Shown: piece after piece, positions 8,031 to 17,182 of the stretch | Layout of the letters: each line of letters starts with the position of its first letter | How positions within the stretch are numbered: the stretch's first letter is position 1 | Assembly: GCA_047610385.1 (NCBI GenBank) | Contig: JBLGAC010000005.1 | Coordinates: forward strand, 1-64,000 | From: JBOCEF01 sp047610385 | Lineage (GTDB): Bacteria > Pseudomonadota > Alphaproteobacteria > Rhodobacterales > Rhodobacteraceae | DNA: 64,000 nt | Direction: 5' to 3' | Notes under the pieces: generated by a model | Database searches by the model: none | Told to the model about the DNA's origin: nothing | Seen by the model: only the letters and a program-made list of their open reading frames with translations | Program-made: the position numbers and the translations under genes

Positions 8031-10130
8031 CTATCTGCGATATTCAGGGCGCTGGGTGCCCAACAGGAACCGGGCGGGGTCGCGCTCCAGCTTCTCGGTG
8101 ACGCGCTGCAGGCTTTCCATCAGGCTGCGGCCTTCTTGCATGAAGCGCACGAATTGCGGCAATCCGGCCTGCATGAAGGCCTTGAGCTGGGGCGTGTTCT
8201 CACCAATCACAGTGTCGAGCCGCACCGCCAGATCGCGGGTCGCGGACATCGTCTCGCGCAGTTCCCGGCTGATCTGCGGCAGATCGCCGGCGACTGAGGT
8301 CGCCGCGCCTTCGAGCGCCGATGCCATCGACCGCATGTCCCCCAGAATCGCCGTCACATCGCCTGACATCATATCCCCGACGCCGCCGAATGCATCCTGC
8401 GCCGTGGTCAGCATCGTGTCCGCGCTGGCCATCGCGCCGTTGATCGACGCGATGGCACCGTTGGCGCGCAGGAATGTATCGGTCGCGGTCGTCAGCGCGG
8501 CCGACGCATCCACCATCAGCGCTGGCAACAGGTCGGTTGAGGCATCGAGCGAGGCCCCCACCTGCCGCACCGTCGTCGCCACCTGCGCGGATGCCGCGCG
8601 CACATCTGCCACGATGGCCGGAAGGTCGTCGGCCATGACGCGGTTGAACGCCAGCAAGGATTGGTTGGCTGTCGCCATGGCACCGCGGGCGTCAGCGATC
8701 AGGGCCGCGCCTTCGCCCGTCATCAGCCGGTCCGCCGACAGTCCTGCGGATGCCACCGCCTGCAACGCCTGATCGGCGCTGCGCAGCGTGCCTTCAGCCT
8801 GCGCGACGCGCAAAGCGGTCTGATCGGCCAGCCGCGTCGCCGCATCCGCCGCGCCGCCGACTGAGGCTGCGGCAAAGGTCGCGGCGTCGATCATCGCGGG
8901 AATGCCTTCCGTGCGGGCCATGGTGGCCCGCGCGTCGGCGATCAGCCCCGGGGCGTCGTCGCGCAGCACGCGCGACGCCTCAGTGCCCGCGGCCTCAATG
9001 GCGTTCAGCGCGCCGGAGGCATCGGTGATGGCAATCTCAAGCTTGGCAATTGATCCTTGCGCTTCCTCCAGGCGTTGCGCGGCCAGCCCACTGACCACAG
9101 TCACGCCATTGGACGCGGTTTCGACCGAGGCCAGCGTCGCCCCCGCCTGCACCAACGCCACGTTCAGCGCATCAATCGTGGCTTCGGCCTGTGCCAGCCG
9201 GGCCTCAGCCGCGGCGCCCAACGCGTCGGCGCGCGCGGTCAGGGTGTCGACCGCCGTGCCGGTTTTCGCGCCCAGATCGACGGTCACGCGGTCAATGCTG
9301 GCCGCCGCACCGCTGACCTGTTCGACCAGCTTGGGCAAGCTGTCATCCATCAGCGTCGCGGCGCCGGTCAGCGCCACCGCGGCGGCGTCGATGGCCGGGC
9401 CCGCGCGGTCGATGGCACCGCGGGCGACAACCAGCGTATCTTCAGCCGCGACCATCGCGCCTTGGGCCGCATTCGCCACCGCATCGAGCCGCGTGGTGAA
9501 GGCCGCGATGTCCTTGGTTGCACCGGCCAGATCAGCGGCCAGCGCATCAAAATCTGCCATCGCGTTGTCCAAACGCCCGGTCGCGGTCTGCACGTTGGTC
9601 AGGATGCCTTCGACCGCGGCGCGGTTGCCTGGGGTCACCACGCCGCGCAATTCGCGCAGCAGGGCGACGGCCTCTTCCATCACGGCGGGGGCGCCTTCGA
9701 AAATCGTGGCGATGGCGGATTTCTCGGACGGGATCACCGGCACGTCTTCGCCCGGTCCAGCGCGCAAAGGCCCAGCGCCTGCGTCACCGCCCGACAGCGC
9801 CACATAACCGACCCCGGTCACACCTTGCATTTCCAGCGTCGCCTTGGTGCCGTCAACCACCGGAACATCGGCGTCCACCTCAATGCGCACGCGCACCACT
9901 GACGGGTCGGCGGGGTCAAGGAACAGCCCCCGCACCTGCCCGACCGGCAGCCCGTTATAGCGCACATCGCCTGCTTCGCGCAGGCCAGACACGCTGTCAA
10001 AGCGCACGTCGAAATAGTGATAGGACCGATCCGCCTCAGCCTTGGCGAGCCACAGGAACAGGTACATCCCCCCCAGCAGCCCGATCAGGGTGAAGATGCC
10101 GATCAGCACGTGGTTCGCGCGGGTCTCCAT
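8031..10130 (-). CDS. MlaD/MCE family protein with a very long helical C-terminus
   Basis: The 699-residue protein has an N-terminal membrane anchor (VLIGIFTLIGLLGGMYLFLW) and one MCE domain (about 35-120, with GDVRYNGLPVGQVRGL), followed by roughly 550 residues of Ala/Asp/Thr-rich helix built from repeated 'A..D...L' segments with recurring pairs such as LIADARATMA and LIADARGAMA. Simple MlaD proteins are about 150-180 residues; long helical extensions occur in MCE proteins that form tubes or needles across the periplasm. The substrate is presumably phospholipid or another hydrophobic lipid. It lies between the ATPase (1-bp gap) and lipoprotein genes of the same operon. Confidence 0.88.
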   Translation of the reverse strand: METRANHVLIGIFTLIGLLGGMYLFLWLAKAEADRSYHYFDVRFDSVSGLREAGDVRYNGLPVGQVRGLFLDPADPSVVRVRIEVDADVPVVDGTKATLEMQGVTGVGYVALSGGDAGAGPLRAGPGEDVPVIPSEKSAIATIFEGAPAVMEEAVALLRELRGVVTPGNRAAVEGILTNVQTATGRLDNAMADFDALAADLAGATKDIAAFTTRLDAVANAAQGAMVAAEDTLVVARGAIDRAGPAIDAAAVALTGAATLMDDSLPKLVEQVSGAAASIDRVTVDLGAKTGTAVDTLTARADALGAAAEARLAQAEATIDALNVALVQAGATLASVETASNGVTVVSGLAAQRLEEAQGSIAKLEIAITDASGALNAIEAAGTEASRVLRDDAPGLIADARATMARTEGIPAMIDAATFAAASVGGAADAATRLADQTALRVAQAEGTLRSADQALQAVASAGLSADRLMTGEGAALIADARGAMATANQSLLAFNRVMADDLPAIVADVRAASAQVATTVRQVGASLDASTDLLPALMVDASAALTTATDTFLRANGAIASINGAMASADTMLTTAQDAFGGVGDMMSGDVTAILGDMRSMASALEGAATSVAGDLPQISRELRETMSATRDLAVRLDTVIGENTPQLKAFMQAGLPQFVRFMQEGRSLMESLQRVTEKLERDPARFLLGTQRPEYRR

Positions 10131-10131
10131 C

Positions 10132-10932
10132 TCAGGCTCCTTGGTTTTCGGCTTGGGGGGCGTTGGTGACCAGCGCGGCGCGCGCCCGGACCCCGTGGAA
10201 ATAGTCGTGCACCCACGGATGATCGACCGTCAGCATGTCGGCCATGGTCCCGGTGATCAGCACCTTTTTTTCCGCCAGCACCGCGATCCGGTCGCAGCAG
10301 GCGTGCAAGGTGTCAAGATCGTGGGTTACCAGAAACACGGTCAAACCGAGGCTGCGCTGCAACTGCCGGATCAGCTGGTCGAACGCCGCGGCGCCGATCG
10401 GGTCCAGCCCCGCGGTCGGCTCATCCAGAAACACGATCCGCGGGTCCAACGCCAACGCCCGCGCGATGCCCGCACGTTTGCGCATGCCGCCCGACAATTC
10501 CGATGGCAGCTTGTCGTTGGCAAGGCTCGGCAGCCCCGACAGCGATACCTTCAGCCGCGCAAGCGCCGCGCGCATCGGGGCGGGCAGGTCCAGATGCTCT
10601 CGCATCGGGGCTTCAACATTCTGTTGCACTGTCAGAGATGAAAACAGCGCGCCGTCTTGGAACAACACGCCCCAGCGCTTTTCAACCGCGCGGCGAATGT
10701 CCTCATCGGCGTTGGCCACATCGGTGCCCAGCACTTCAATGGACCCGGCGCGGGGGCGGATCAGGCCGATGATGGATTTCAGCAGCACCGATTTGCCCGT
10801 GCCCGACCCGCCGACCACCCCCAGCACTTCGCCGGGATAGACATCAAGATCGAGCCCGTCATGCACCACCTGCGGCCCGAACGCGTTCACGAGGCCGCGC
10901 ACCTTGATGATCGGCGTGCGCGCGTCGGTCAT
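10132..10932 (-). CDS. MlaF-like ABC transporter ATP-binding protein
   Basis: The 266-residue ATPase has Walker A GGSGTGKSVLLK, signature LSGGMRKRAGIARAL (the MlaF/Ttg2A form), Walker B IVFLDEPTAGLDP and the switch histidine in VTHDLD. It energises the MlaE-like permease whose stop codon overlaps its start by 4 bases (ATGA), so the complex is made stoichiometrically. Confidence 0.92.
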   Translation of the reverse strand: MTDARTPIIKVRGLVNAFGPQVVHDGLDLDVYPGEVLGVVGGSGTGKSVLLKSIIGLIRPRAGSIEVLGTDVANADEDIRRAVEKRWGVLFQDGALFSSLTVQQNVEAPMREHLDLPAPMRAALARLKVSLSGLPSLANDKLPSELSGGMRKRAGIARALALDPRIVFLDEPTAGLDPIGAAAFDQLIRQLQRSLGLTVFLVTHDLDTLHACCDRIAVLAEKKVLITGTMADMLTVDHPWVHDYFHGVRARAALVTNAPQAENQGA

Positions 10933-12053
10933 ATCCCCAGCTCCGCAAAAAAGACTGAGAACACCGCGTCTGCGATGATCACCGAAAAGATCGCCATCAC
11001 CACCGCCGACGTGGTGCGCCGCCCGACCGATTCCGACGATGCTCCGACCCGGAACCCCTGCCAGCAGCCGATCACCCCGATCAGCACCGCAAAGACCGGC
11101 GCCTTCACCATGCCGACGATCAGATGATTGACGTCGGTGTTGTCATGCAGGCGCGATATGAACATGCCCGGTGACACGCCCAGCTCAATCCAGCTCATCA
11201 GCAACCCACCCGCGAGGCCTGCGAAATTGGCAATCAGGCCCAGGATCGGCAGCATGAACAGCAGCGCCAGCACCCGCGGCATTGCCAGCACCTCTATGGG
11301 GTCAAGGCCGAGGGTCCGCATCGCGTCGATTTCCTCACGCACTTTCATCGACCCGATGGATGCGGTGTAGGCCGACCCGGACCGCCCCGCGACGATGATC
11401 GCGGTCAGCAATATCCCCAGTTCGCGCAGCACCGAGACCGCGATCAGATCGACCACGAACACCTCAGCCCCGAAGGTGCGCAGCTGTACCGCGCCCTGAA
11501 ACGCCAGCACGATGCCGATCATAAAGCCCATCAGCGCGACGATGGGCACCGCGGCGACGCCAGCTTCTTGGCAATGATGCACCAGCGACGTGAACCGCAG
11601 CCGTCCGGGATGCCGCATGGTGCGCACGATCCGCGACAGGACCAGACCAAAGAACCCCAGCGCATCACCGACCGTCTGCACCGCGCCAATGGTCCCCTGC
11701 CCGATGCCCGCCAGCCGGTCGGCGATGGTGCGCGGGCGCGGGGGGGCGGGCGGTTCAGGCATCGCCTTTGCCACCGTCTCAATCAACGTGATCTGGTCGG
11801 CTGATGCGCCGGTCAGCGCGGGCTCTGCCCCCTCAGCGCGCAGGCGGTCCATGATGGTGACGATCAGCCATGCGCCGCCGGTGTCGATGGCGGTCAGATC
11901 GGTCAGATCAAACTGGGCGGCCCGCGCGCCCGCGGCCGACACCCGGCCCAGCGTTTCAGCAGGCGCGCGCAGACCCGCGGTCAGCAGCGGGCCTGCGAAC
12001 GCGATGCGCAGCGTCTCGCCGCTTCGGTCGATGTCGAGCCGCAGTTCGGTCAT
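10929..12053 (-). CDS. MlaE-like permease with N-terminal STAS domain
   Basis: The 374-residue protein joins an N-terminal STAS-like domain (about 1-100, with FDLTDLTAIDTGGAWLI) to an MlaE permease domain (about 130-374) containing GRSGSAYTASIGSMKVREEI and EIDAMRTLGLDPIEVL. In E. coli the STAS protein MlaB is separate; the fused form is common in alphaproteobacteria and explains the missing mlaB. It is the first gene of the operon; MRTLGLDP and the surrounding helices contact the ATPase in known MlaE structures. Confidence 0.92.
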   Translation of the reverse strand: MTELRLDIDRSGETLRIAFAGPLLTAGLRAPAETLGRVSAAGARAAQFDLTDLTAIDTGGAWLIVTIMDRLRAEGAEPALTGASADQITLIETVAKAMPEPPAPPRPRTIADRLAGIGQGTIGAVQTVGDALGFFGLVLSRIVRTMRHPGRLRFTSLVHHCQEAGVAAVPIVALMGFMIGIVLAFQGAVQLRTFGAEVFVVDLIAVSVLRELGILLTAIIVAGRSGSAYTASIGSMKVREEIDAMRTLGLDPIEVLAMPRVLALLFMLPILGLIANFAGLAGGLLMSWIELGVSPGMFISRLHDNTDVNHLIVGMVKAPVFAVLIGVIGCWQGFRVGASSESVGRRTTSAVVMAIFSVIIADAVFSVFFAELGI

Positions 12054-12224
12054 CGTGCCTCGGGCCTCGGGCGGGAGAGGGAATAAGGAGGTCGCGCATG
12101 TGCGGCAGATGGCGGGTCAAGTCGCGTTTGACCATCGCAAGCCCGCCGTTCAGGGGCAAGGGGGCGCCTGTTCGCAGACGGAACCAGTTTGCCTGCGGCA
12201 CCCGGCGCACACCGGCACAGACCA

Positions 12225-12253
12225 AAAACGCCCCGGGCGATGCCGGGGCGCTT
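12225..12253 (-). terminator. rho-independent terminator of metF
   Basis: On the minus strand GCGCCCCGG pairs with CCGGGGCG across CATCG-type loop bases, followed by TTTTT (aaaaa at 12224-12228). It lies 24 bases past the metF stop. Confidence 0.8.
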
Positions 12254-12276
12254 TCAATCTGAGGACCAGCGGTGGA

Positions 12277-13179
12277 TCAGCCGCAGCCGCCCGCAGCCGC
12301 GATCTGCATCGGGCGCGGTTCAATGCCCAGCGCGCGGCAGACCTGATAGGGCAGATCGGGGTTGTTGAGCGTGTAGATGTGCAGATGCTCCGCCCCCTGC
12401 GCCACCAGCGCGGAGCATTGCTCCGCACACAGGGCGACCGAGAGCAGTTCGCTCGCGTCCTGGGCATCGGCGTTTTCGAACGCGTGGCCCATCCAGTCAG
12501 GGACCTTGGCGCCGCACATTTTGGCGAACCGGGTCATCTTGGCGAAATTCTCAATCGGCAGGATGCCGGGCATGATCGGCGCGTTGATCCCGGCCTTTTC
12601 AGCGGCATCGCGAAAGCGGAAATAATCGTCGTTGTCGAAGAAAAACTGGGTGATCGCTCCGTCCGCCCCGGCATCGAGCTTGCGCTTCAGGTTGTCCAGA
12701 TCAGCCGAAAGACTCGCCGTCTCAGGGTGTTTTTCGGGATAGGCGGCGACCGAAATCTTGTCATGCCCAGCCGCGCGCAGCCCGGCCACCAGTTCAGCAG
12801 CGCTTTGGAACCCGTCAGGATGGGGGGTGAAGCGGTCCGCGCCCTTGGGCGGATCGCCGCGCAGCGCCACGATGCGGCGCGCGCCGATTTTGCGGTAGTT
12901 CGCGGCCACATCCAGCGTTTCAGCTTTGGTCGCGCCGACGCAGGTCAGATGCCCTGCCACCACAAGCCGCGCGCGATCAACGATGGTCATGATCGCCGCC
13001 ATGGTGCGGTCGCGCGTCGCGCCGCCCGCGCCAAAGGTCACCGACACGAATTCAGGGGCCAGCGGGGCCAGTCGTTCAACCGACCGCCACAGCCGCAGCG
13101 TCGCCTCAGGCGTGGCGGGGGGAAAGAACTCAAACGAAACCGAGGGGACGCCAGACTGCGCCGCGGGCGTATCGGTCAT
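12277..13179 (-). CDS. metF: methylenetetrahydrofolate reductase (MetF)
   Basis: The 300-residue protein matches canonical MetF: SFEFFPP at the N-terminus with the catalytic glutamate, VSVTFGAGG, HLTCVG, ALRGDPP (FAD contact), AAYPEKHPE and QFFFDND. It reduces 5,10-methylene-THF to 5-methyl-THF, the methyl donor for methionine synthesis. The start at 13179 has AGGAG about 8 bases upstream; the 38 codons open before it are not protein-like. It is divergent from a three-gene one-carbon cluster at 13425-15894. The C-terminal GGCG is a short family-typical tail. Confidence 0.95.
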   Translation of the reverse strand: MTDTPAAQSGVPSVSFEFFPPATPEATLRLWRSVERLAPLAPEFVSVTFGAGGATRDRTMAAIMTIVDRARLVVAGHLTCVGATKAETLDVAANYRKIGARRIVALRGDPPKGADRFTPHPDGFQSAAELVAGLRAAGHDKISVAAYPEKHPETASLSADLDNLKRKLDAGADGAITQFFFDNDDYFRFRDAAEKAGINAPIMPGILPIENFAKMTRFAKMCGAKVPDWMGHAFENADAQDASELLSVALCAEQCSALVAQGAEHLHIYTLNNPDLPYQVCRALGIEPRPMQIAAAGGCG

Positions 13180-13424
13180 GGATCGGCTCCTGCTTCCAAA
13201 ATTTTCGGGGCTGGCGGGGGAGCGCGCATACGCGCGCCGCGACTCACCGCATGCATGGCCTGTGAAACTAGGCGTTGGATTGCGACCATTCAAGGGCTAA
13301 AGACGACTGCGCATGGTTTGCGCCCCGTGCGGCATGTCGCTAAATCGCGCTGTCGCGTCGTTGGCGGCGCCGCAGAACGCCGCGCCTCGTGGGAATTATC
13401 AGGCAACGAACAGGAGAAGACTGA

Positions 13425-13733
13425 TTGGCCAAAGTTCAGGTGGTCTGGTGGCGAGACATCCCCGCCCAGGTGATTGCGGGCAAAGGACGGCGCGCTGCAA
13501 AGCGCCAGTTGCCCGAACGGTTCGAACAGGCGATTGATCGCTGCGCCATGAAGGTTGGCGCCAAGGACGCGGATGCTTATCTCGCCGATTGGCGGCGCGC
13601 TGAGCCCTATGAGATTGACGGCGACGATGACACCGTCGCCGACGCTGAGGCCGCAAGGCTTGACACAGATTACGGGGTCGACCGGATCAAGGCCCTGATC
13701 GCCCAAAACGGGTGGGAGAAGACCGCGGACTGA
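13425..13733 (+). CDS. small 'virulence factor' family protein (PF13769-like) in one-carbon cluster
   Basis: The 102-residue protein opens AKVQVVWWRDIPAQVIAGKG and has QLPERFEQAIDRCAMKVG and YLADWRR in the middle. I associate these features with the short family named 'virulence factor', whose molecular role is unknown. Translation starts at TTG 13425: AGGAGA lies 8 bases upstream and no in-frame ATG precedes homologous sequence. It is divergent from metF and 70 bases upstream of a second MTHFR-like gene, and similar neighbourhoods recur in Rhodobacteraceae as far as I recall. A role in methyl-THF or methionine metabolism is inferred from that context only; the virulence label is not informative. 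Confidence 0.7.
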   Translation: MAKVQVVWWRDIPAQVIAGKGRRAAKRQLPERFEQAIDRCAMKVGAKDADAYLADWRRAEPYEIDGDDDTVADAEAARLDTDYGVDRIKALIAQNGWEKTAD

Positions 13734-13803
13734 TCCTCCGCGCATGACGCATTCATCGACACGGCGCCCCACAGGGCGTGCATGTGGCTAAGGGGACGAC
13801 CGC

Positions 13804-14739
13804 ATGGGCAATGTTCTGAACTTCTTCTCGCGCAAACCGTCGGCACCCGTTTCTGTGTCGGGTGAACCGCTGACCGGGCTGCTGCAAAGCTTTTCGCTGG
13901 AGGTGATGCCCCGCACTGCCGCCAAGATCGAAAGCTTTGCCGACATCCTGCCCGCCGGGTCGCGCGTCTACATCGCCCATATTGACGGCACGCCGATCGA
14001 AGACATGGTCGCCACCGCCAAACGCATCGCGGCCGAAGGCATGCAGGTCATGCCCCACCTGCCCGCCCGCATCATCCCCGACCGCGCCACGCTGAACGAC
14101 TGGCTGGCGCGCTATGCTGGCGAGGCGGGCGTTGATCAGGCGCTGCTGCTGGCGGGCGGGCTTTCGACGCCCAAGGGGGATTTCCATTCCTCAATGCAGC
14201 TGATGGAGACCGGGCTGCTGGACGCCCACGGCATCACCCGCCTGCACGTCGCTGGCCACCCTGAGGGCAACCGCGACATCGACAGCCATGGCGACACAGT
14301 GATCATGGAGGCGCTGCGCTGGAAACAGGACTTCGCCAACCGCACCGACGCGAAAATGGCCATCGCCACCCAGTTCTGCTTTGACGCAGCGCCGATCTTC
14401 GACTGGGCCGCGCGCCTGAAAGAGGGCGGCGTAGACCTGCCGATCCATATCGGCGTCGCGGGCCCCGCGAAACTGCAGACGCTGGTGAAATTCGCCATGA
14501 CCTGCGGGGTTGGCCCCTCGGTGCGCGTGCTGCAACGCCGCGCCGCGGACGTGACCAAGCTGATGCTGCCCTTCACGCCTGAATCGCTGCTGCGCGACAT
14601 CGCAGCGCGCAAGGCCGCCGATCCGGCCCTGCAGATCGAGGCGGTGCATTTCTTCCCCCTCGGCGGCATCAAGGCGACCACTGATTTCACCGGGCGCTTC
14701 AGCAGCGCCGGCGCCATGCGCGCACGCGTTCAGGCCTGA
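13804..14739 (+). CDS. second methylenetetrahydrofolate reductase-like protein
   Basis: The 311-residue TIM-barrel-like protein is related to MetF but divergent: FSLEVMPRT takes the place of SFEFFPP (retaining the glutamate), and VYIAHIDGTP, QALLLAGG, HVAGHPEGNRD and TQFCFDAAPIFDW follow the MetF strand order. Its start at 13804 has AAGGGGA upstream. With true metF close by, this paralogue probably has a specialised role: a different folate or pterin, a different electron donor, or C1 transfer from methylated compounds. It lies between the small 102-residue protein and a methyl-THF methyltransferase on the same strand. Confidence 0.8.
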   Translation: MGNVLNFFSRKPSAPVSVSGEPLTGLLQSFSLEVMPRTAAKIESFADILPAGSRVYIAHIDGTPIEDMVATAKRIAAEGMQVMPHLPARIIPDRATLNDWLARYAGEAGVDQALLLAGGLSTPKGDFHSSMQLMETGLLDAHGITRLHVAGHPEGNRDIDSHGDTVIMEALRWKQDFANRTDAKMAIATQFCFDAAPIFDWAARLKEGGVDLPIHIGVAGPAKLQTLVKFAMTCGVGPSVRVLQRRAADVTKLMLPFTPESLLRDIAARKAADPALQIEAVHFFPLGGIKATTDFTGRFSSAGAMRARVQA

Positions 14740-14940
14740 CGCGCAACGGCGGGGCCTGGCGCCGCGGGCCCCTGGGCCCGCGCCGGGCGCGAAGCGGGGC
14801 GCAGCCCCCCTGAGCGCCCGGCCGCCCCGACGGACACCTGACATCGCCCCTTCGCCATGCTAACGGACCTTGCCCGGCGCGCCTGTCTTGCGCCGCTGCC
14901 GCCGCATGTCCCGCGCCCCCAGCCCCTGAGGATCAGCCCA

Positions 14941-15894
14941 ATGACTCGCACCGTTTTGGAATCGAAAACGAAAACCGTCGTGATCGGCTTCGATGAGCCG
15001 TTCTGCGTGATCGGCGAGCGGATCAACCCCACCGGCCGCAAACGGCTGGCGGCGGAGCTGGAGATGGACGACTTTTCCACCATCGACGCCGATGCGCTGG
15101 CGCAGGTCGCTGCCGGGGCCAACGTGCTCGACATCAACTCAGGCGCGGTGTTCTCAGGCCGGATGGCCGCCGACCCGCGCTACGCCGACAACAACTTTGT
15201 CGAACCGCCGCTGATGAAGGCGCTGATTGAACGGGTGCAGGCGCTGGTCGACGTGCCGCTGTGCATCGACAGCTCAGTCCCCGGCGCGCTTGAGGCCGGG
15301 CTTGCCGCCGCCTATGGCCGCCCGCTGCTGAATTCAGTGACCGGAGAGGAAGAGCGCATGGAGCTCGTCCTGCCTTTGGTCAAAAAATACAACGTGCCGG
15401 TCGTGGCGATCTCCAACGATGATGACGGCATCTCTGAGGACCCCGATGTCCGCTTTGCCGTCGCCAAGCGCATTGTGGAACGTGCGGCCGATTACGGCAT
15501 CCCCGCCTGGGACATCGTCGTGGACCCGCTGGTGATGCCGATCGGTGCCATGGCGACCGCGGGCAGACAGGTCTTTGCGCTGGTGCGCCGCCTGCGCGAC
15601 GAATTGGGCGTCAACACCACCTGCGGCGCGTCCAATGTCAGCTTCGGGCTGCCCAACCGCCACGCCATGAACGCCGCCTTCCTGCCCATGGCGATCAGCG
15701 CGGGGATGACCTCAGCCATCATGAACCCGATCCGTCCGGCGGAAATGGACGCGGTGCGCGCGGCCAACATGCTGATGAACCACGACCCCCACGGCGCCGC
15801 ATGGATCCGCGCCGCCAAGGCCGCATCGGGCGACGCAGCCCCCGCAGGCGCTCGCGGCGGACGCGACCCCAGCCGCCGCCGCCGCCCTGCGTAA
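14941..15894 (+). CDS. methyltetrahydrofolate:corrinoid methyltransferase (pterin-binding protein)
   Basis: The 317-residue protein belongs to the pterin-binding TIM-barrel family: VIGERINPTGRKRLAAEL, ANVLDINSGAVFSG, LCIDSSVPGALEAGL, LLNSVTGEEER, and the C-terminal TTCGASNVSFGLPNR typical of methyl-THF methyltransferases rather than dihydropteroate synthases. It moves a methyl group between methyl-THF and a cobalamin protein. No corrinoid-binding protein lies nearby. In Rhodobacterales methionine synthase is known to be split into separate proteins, and this is a good candidate for its folate-binding part; a role in methylated-amine catabolism is the alternative. The start at 14941 is chosen by homology. 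The Arg-rich tail (DPSRRRRPA) is unusual. Confidence 0.88.
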   Translation: MTRTVLESKTKTVVIGFDEPFCVIGERINPTGRKRLAAELEMDDFSTIDADALAQVAAGANVLDINSGAVFSGRMAADPRYADNNFVEPPLMKALIERVQALVDVPLCIDSSVPGALEAGLAAAYGRPLLNSVTGEEERMELVLPLVKKYNVPVVAISNDDDGISEDPDVRFAVAKRIVERAADYGIPAWDIVVDPLVMPIGAMATAGRQVFALVRRLRDELGVNTTCGASNVSFGLPNRHAMNAAFLPMAISAGMTSAIMNPIRPAEMDAVRAANMLMNHDPHGAAWIRAAKAASGDAAPAGARGGRDPSRRRRPA

Positions 15895-15925
15895 GACTGC
15901 AGGTGCAGATCTAGAGTACTCTCTG

Positions 15926-15958
15926 AAGTCGCCGCAGAATTCTGCGGCGACTTTTTTA
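15926..15958 (+). terminator. rho-independent terminator after the one-carbon cluster
   Basis: A perfect 28-bp palindrome (AAGTCGCCGCAGAA at 15926-15939 and its complement to 15953) ends in a run of seven T's. It closes the 13425-15894 cluster. Confidence 0.9.
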
Positions 15959-16008
15959 TTAAAATAGGGTAATATTAGGTACTGAAATTTACGATTCACA
16001 GGTGAACC

Positions 16009-16908
16009 ATGTTAAAAATTTTGACTGTATCTGCAGGACTTGCAGTTTCTATTTCAATTTCAGGGTGCGGACTCGTATCTGAGAGAGCCGCGGAACGCAC
16101 CAAAGACCGCCTTCAGCTTATGGGGTCATCTGGGCCACGGCTAAACTCCGAAGACATCAAGAAACATATGAATGCGTACAGAAACCTGCGCCTCTTCGCC
16201 CTGCAAAGCCTGACCAATGAAGACGTCCCCGCTGCGCAGCTTCTCATACCGATACCCGACAAAGATCTGGTCGACGTGCAGGTCATGGCTTTCGGATACG
16301 TGGAGGCACGCTGCACCGCGTATCTCGACGCCATATTCTGGACAGGCCGCACCCAGAAAGCCGGGCTTTCGACACTGTCAGCAGGGGCCGCGGCAACGGG
16401 CTCAATTCTGGCGGCAACTGGCGGGGCCGCCAGCACAATCGGCATCGTTGCGGCTGCGTTTGGCCTCACCTCATCCCTGTTTGAGACAACCACCGAAAAG
16501 TATCTCTACAGCATTGAGCCGAGCAACATCGTCTCGCTGACCGAACAGGCCCGAGGGGTTTATGAGACTGCCCTTCTCGTTCCAACATCCGAGGCGCAGG
16601 TATTGCGGCACGTTCAGGGCTATATCCTGCTGTGCTCTCCCGTGAAAATCGAAGCGCTTGTGAACGAAGCCGTCAAAAGCGCGACCATTGTGGTGCGCCA
16701 GCAGTTTTCAGCACCACTGACTGCAGATGAGTATACAAAATACACAACGCTTTCGGCGAAATCAACGCTCACGCCTGCGGAGGCCGAAACGCTGAACTTT
16801 CTGAGGCGCCGCCATCTCGCTGCGGGCCAGGTCTCGAAGTCGACGGGAGGCAAGGTCACCACCAACCAGTCCGTCGGCGTGCCTTTGGTTACAGCCATCA
16901 AAAAATAG
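16009..16908 (+). CDS. predicted lipoprotein, lower GC than surroundings
   Basis: The 299-residue product has a lipoprotein signal peptide (MLKILTVSAGLAVSISISGC, cysteine 20). The middle has an Ala/Gly/Ser/Thr-rich hydrophobic segment (about 123-160, LSAGAAATGSILAATGG) and EARCTAYLDAIFW before it. I do not recognise a family. Codon choice and the AT-rich leader at 15955-16010 differ from the neighbours, and the gene lies alone after a strong terminator, next to gene fragments. This fits horizontal acquisition. The start at 16009 has GGTGA 6 bases upstream. Confidence 0.75.
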   Translation: MLKILTVSAGLAVSISISGCGLVSERAAERTKDRLQLMGSSGPRLNSEDIKKHMNAYRNLRLFALQSLTNEDVPAAQLLIPIPDKDLVDVQVMAFGYVEARCTAYLDAIFWTGRTQKAGLSTLSAGAAATGSILAATGGAASTIGIVAAAFGLTSSLFETTTEKYLYSIEPSNIVSLTEQARGVYETALLVPTSEAQVLRHVQGYILLCSPVKIEALVNEAVKSATIVVRQQFSAPLTADEYTKYTTLSAKSTLTPAEAETLNFLRRRHLAAGQVSKSTGGKVTTNQSVGVPLVTAIKK

Positions 16909-16925
16909 GCCACAGGTCAGCATCG

Positions 16926-17114
16926 TCAGCCGCAGATCGCCGCTATCCGACTGGTGATCCAATCGATGATTATCTGCGCCAGCGGGTCGCCCTTTAGACG
17001 CAGCCGGATCAGCAGCGACACCTCGTGCCGTATGGTGATAGGGGCGGGACAGCGCAGAGCTGCTCCGCGCGTCGCTAGCAGCCCTGTAAGGCGCGTGCAC
17101 ATTGGATCGCCCAC
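16926..17114 (-). pseudogene. possible C-terminal remnant of a LysR-type regulator
   Basis: A 62-codon minus-strand frame ends VSLLIRLRLKGDPLAQIIID followed by WITSRIAAI, which resembles the end of a LysR substrate-binding domain (a strand, then 'RRLRGDP...FLDWL'). No helix-turn-helix or earlier part of such a gene is visible upstream. It abuts a low-GC lipoprotein gene, so a deleted regulator is a reasonable guess, but the match is short. Confidence 0.25.
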
Positions 17115-17182
17115 AGGCCCGCCGGCCGCTGATCAGCGCCGCCGCACCCCGCCTTGGATGGGCAACGTGCGGCGCGGGGTCA

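Noticed and set aside
14740..14940. Possible cobalamin or SAM/SAH riboswitch before the methyltransferase
   Set aside because: Only GC-rich stems (for example 14763-14782); no conserved riboswitch box could be recognised.
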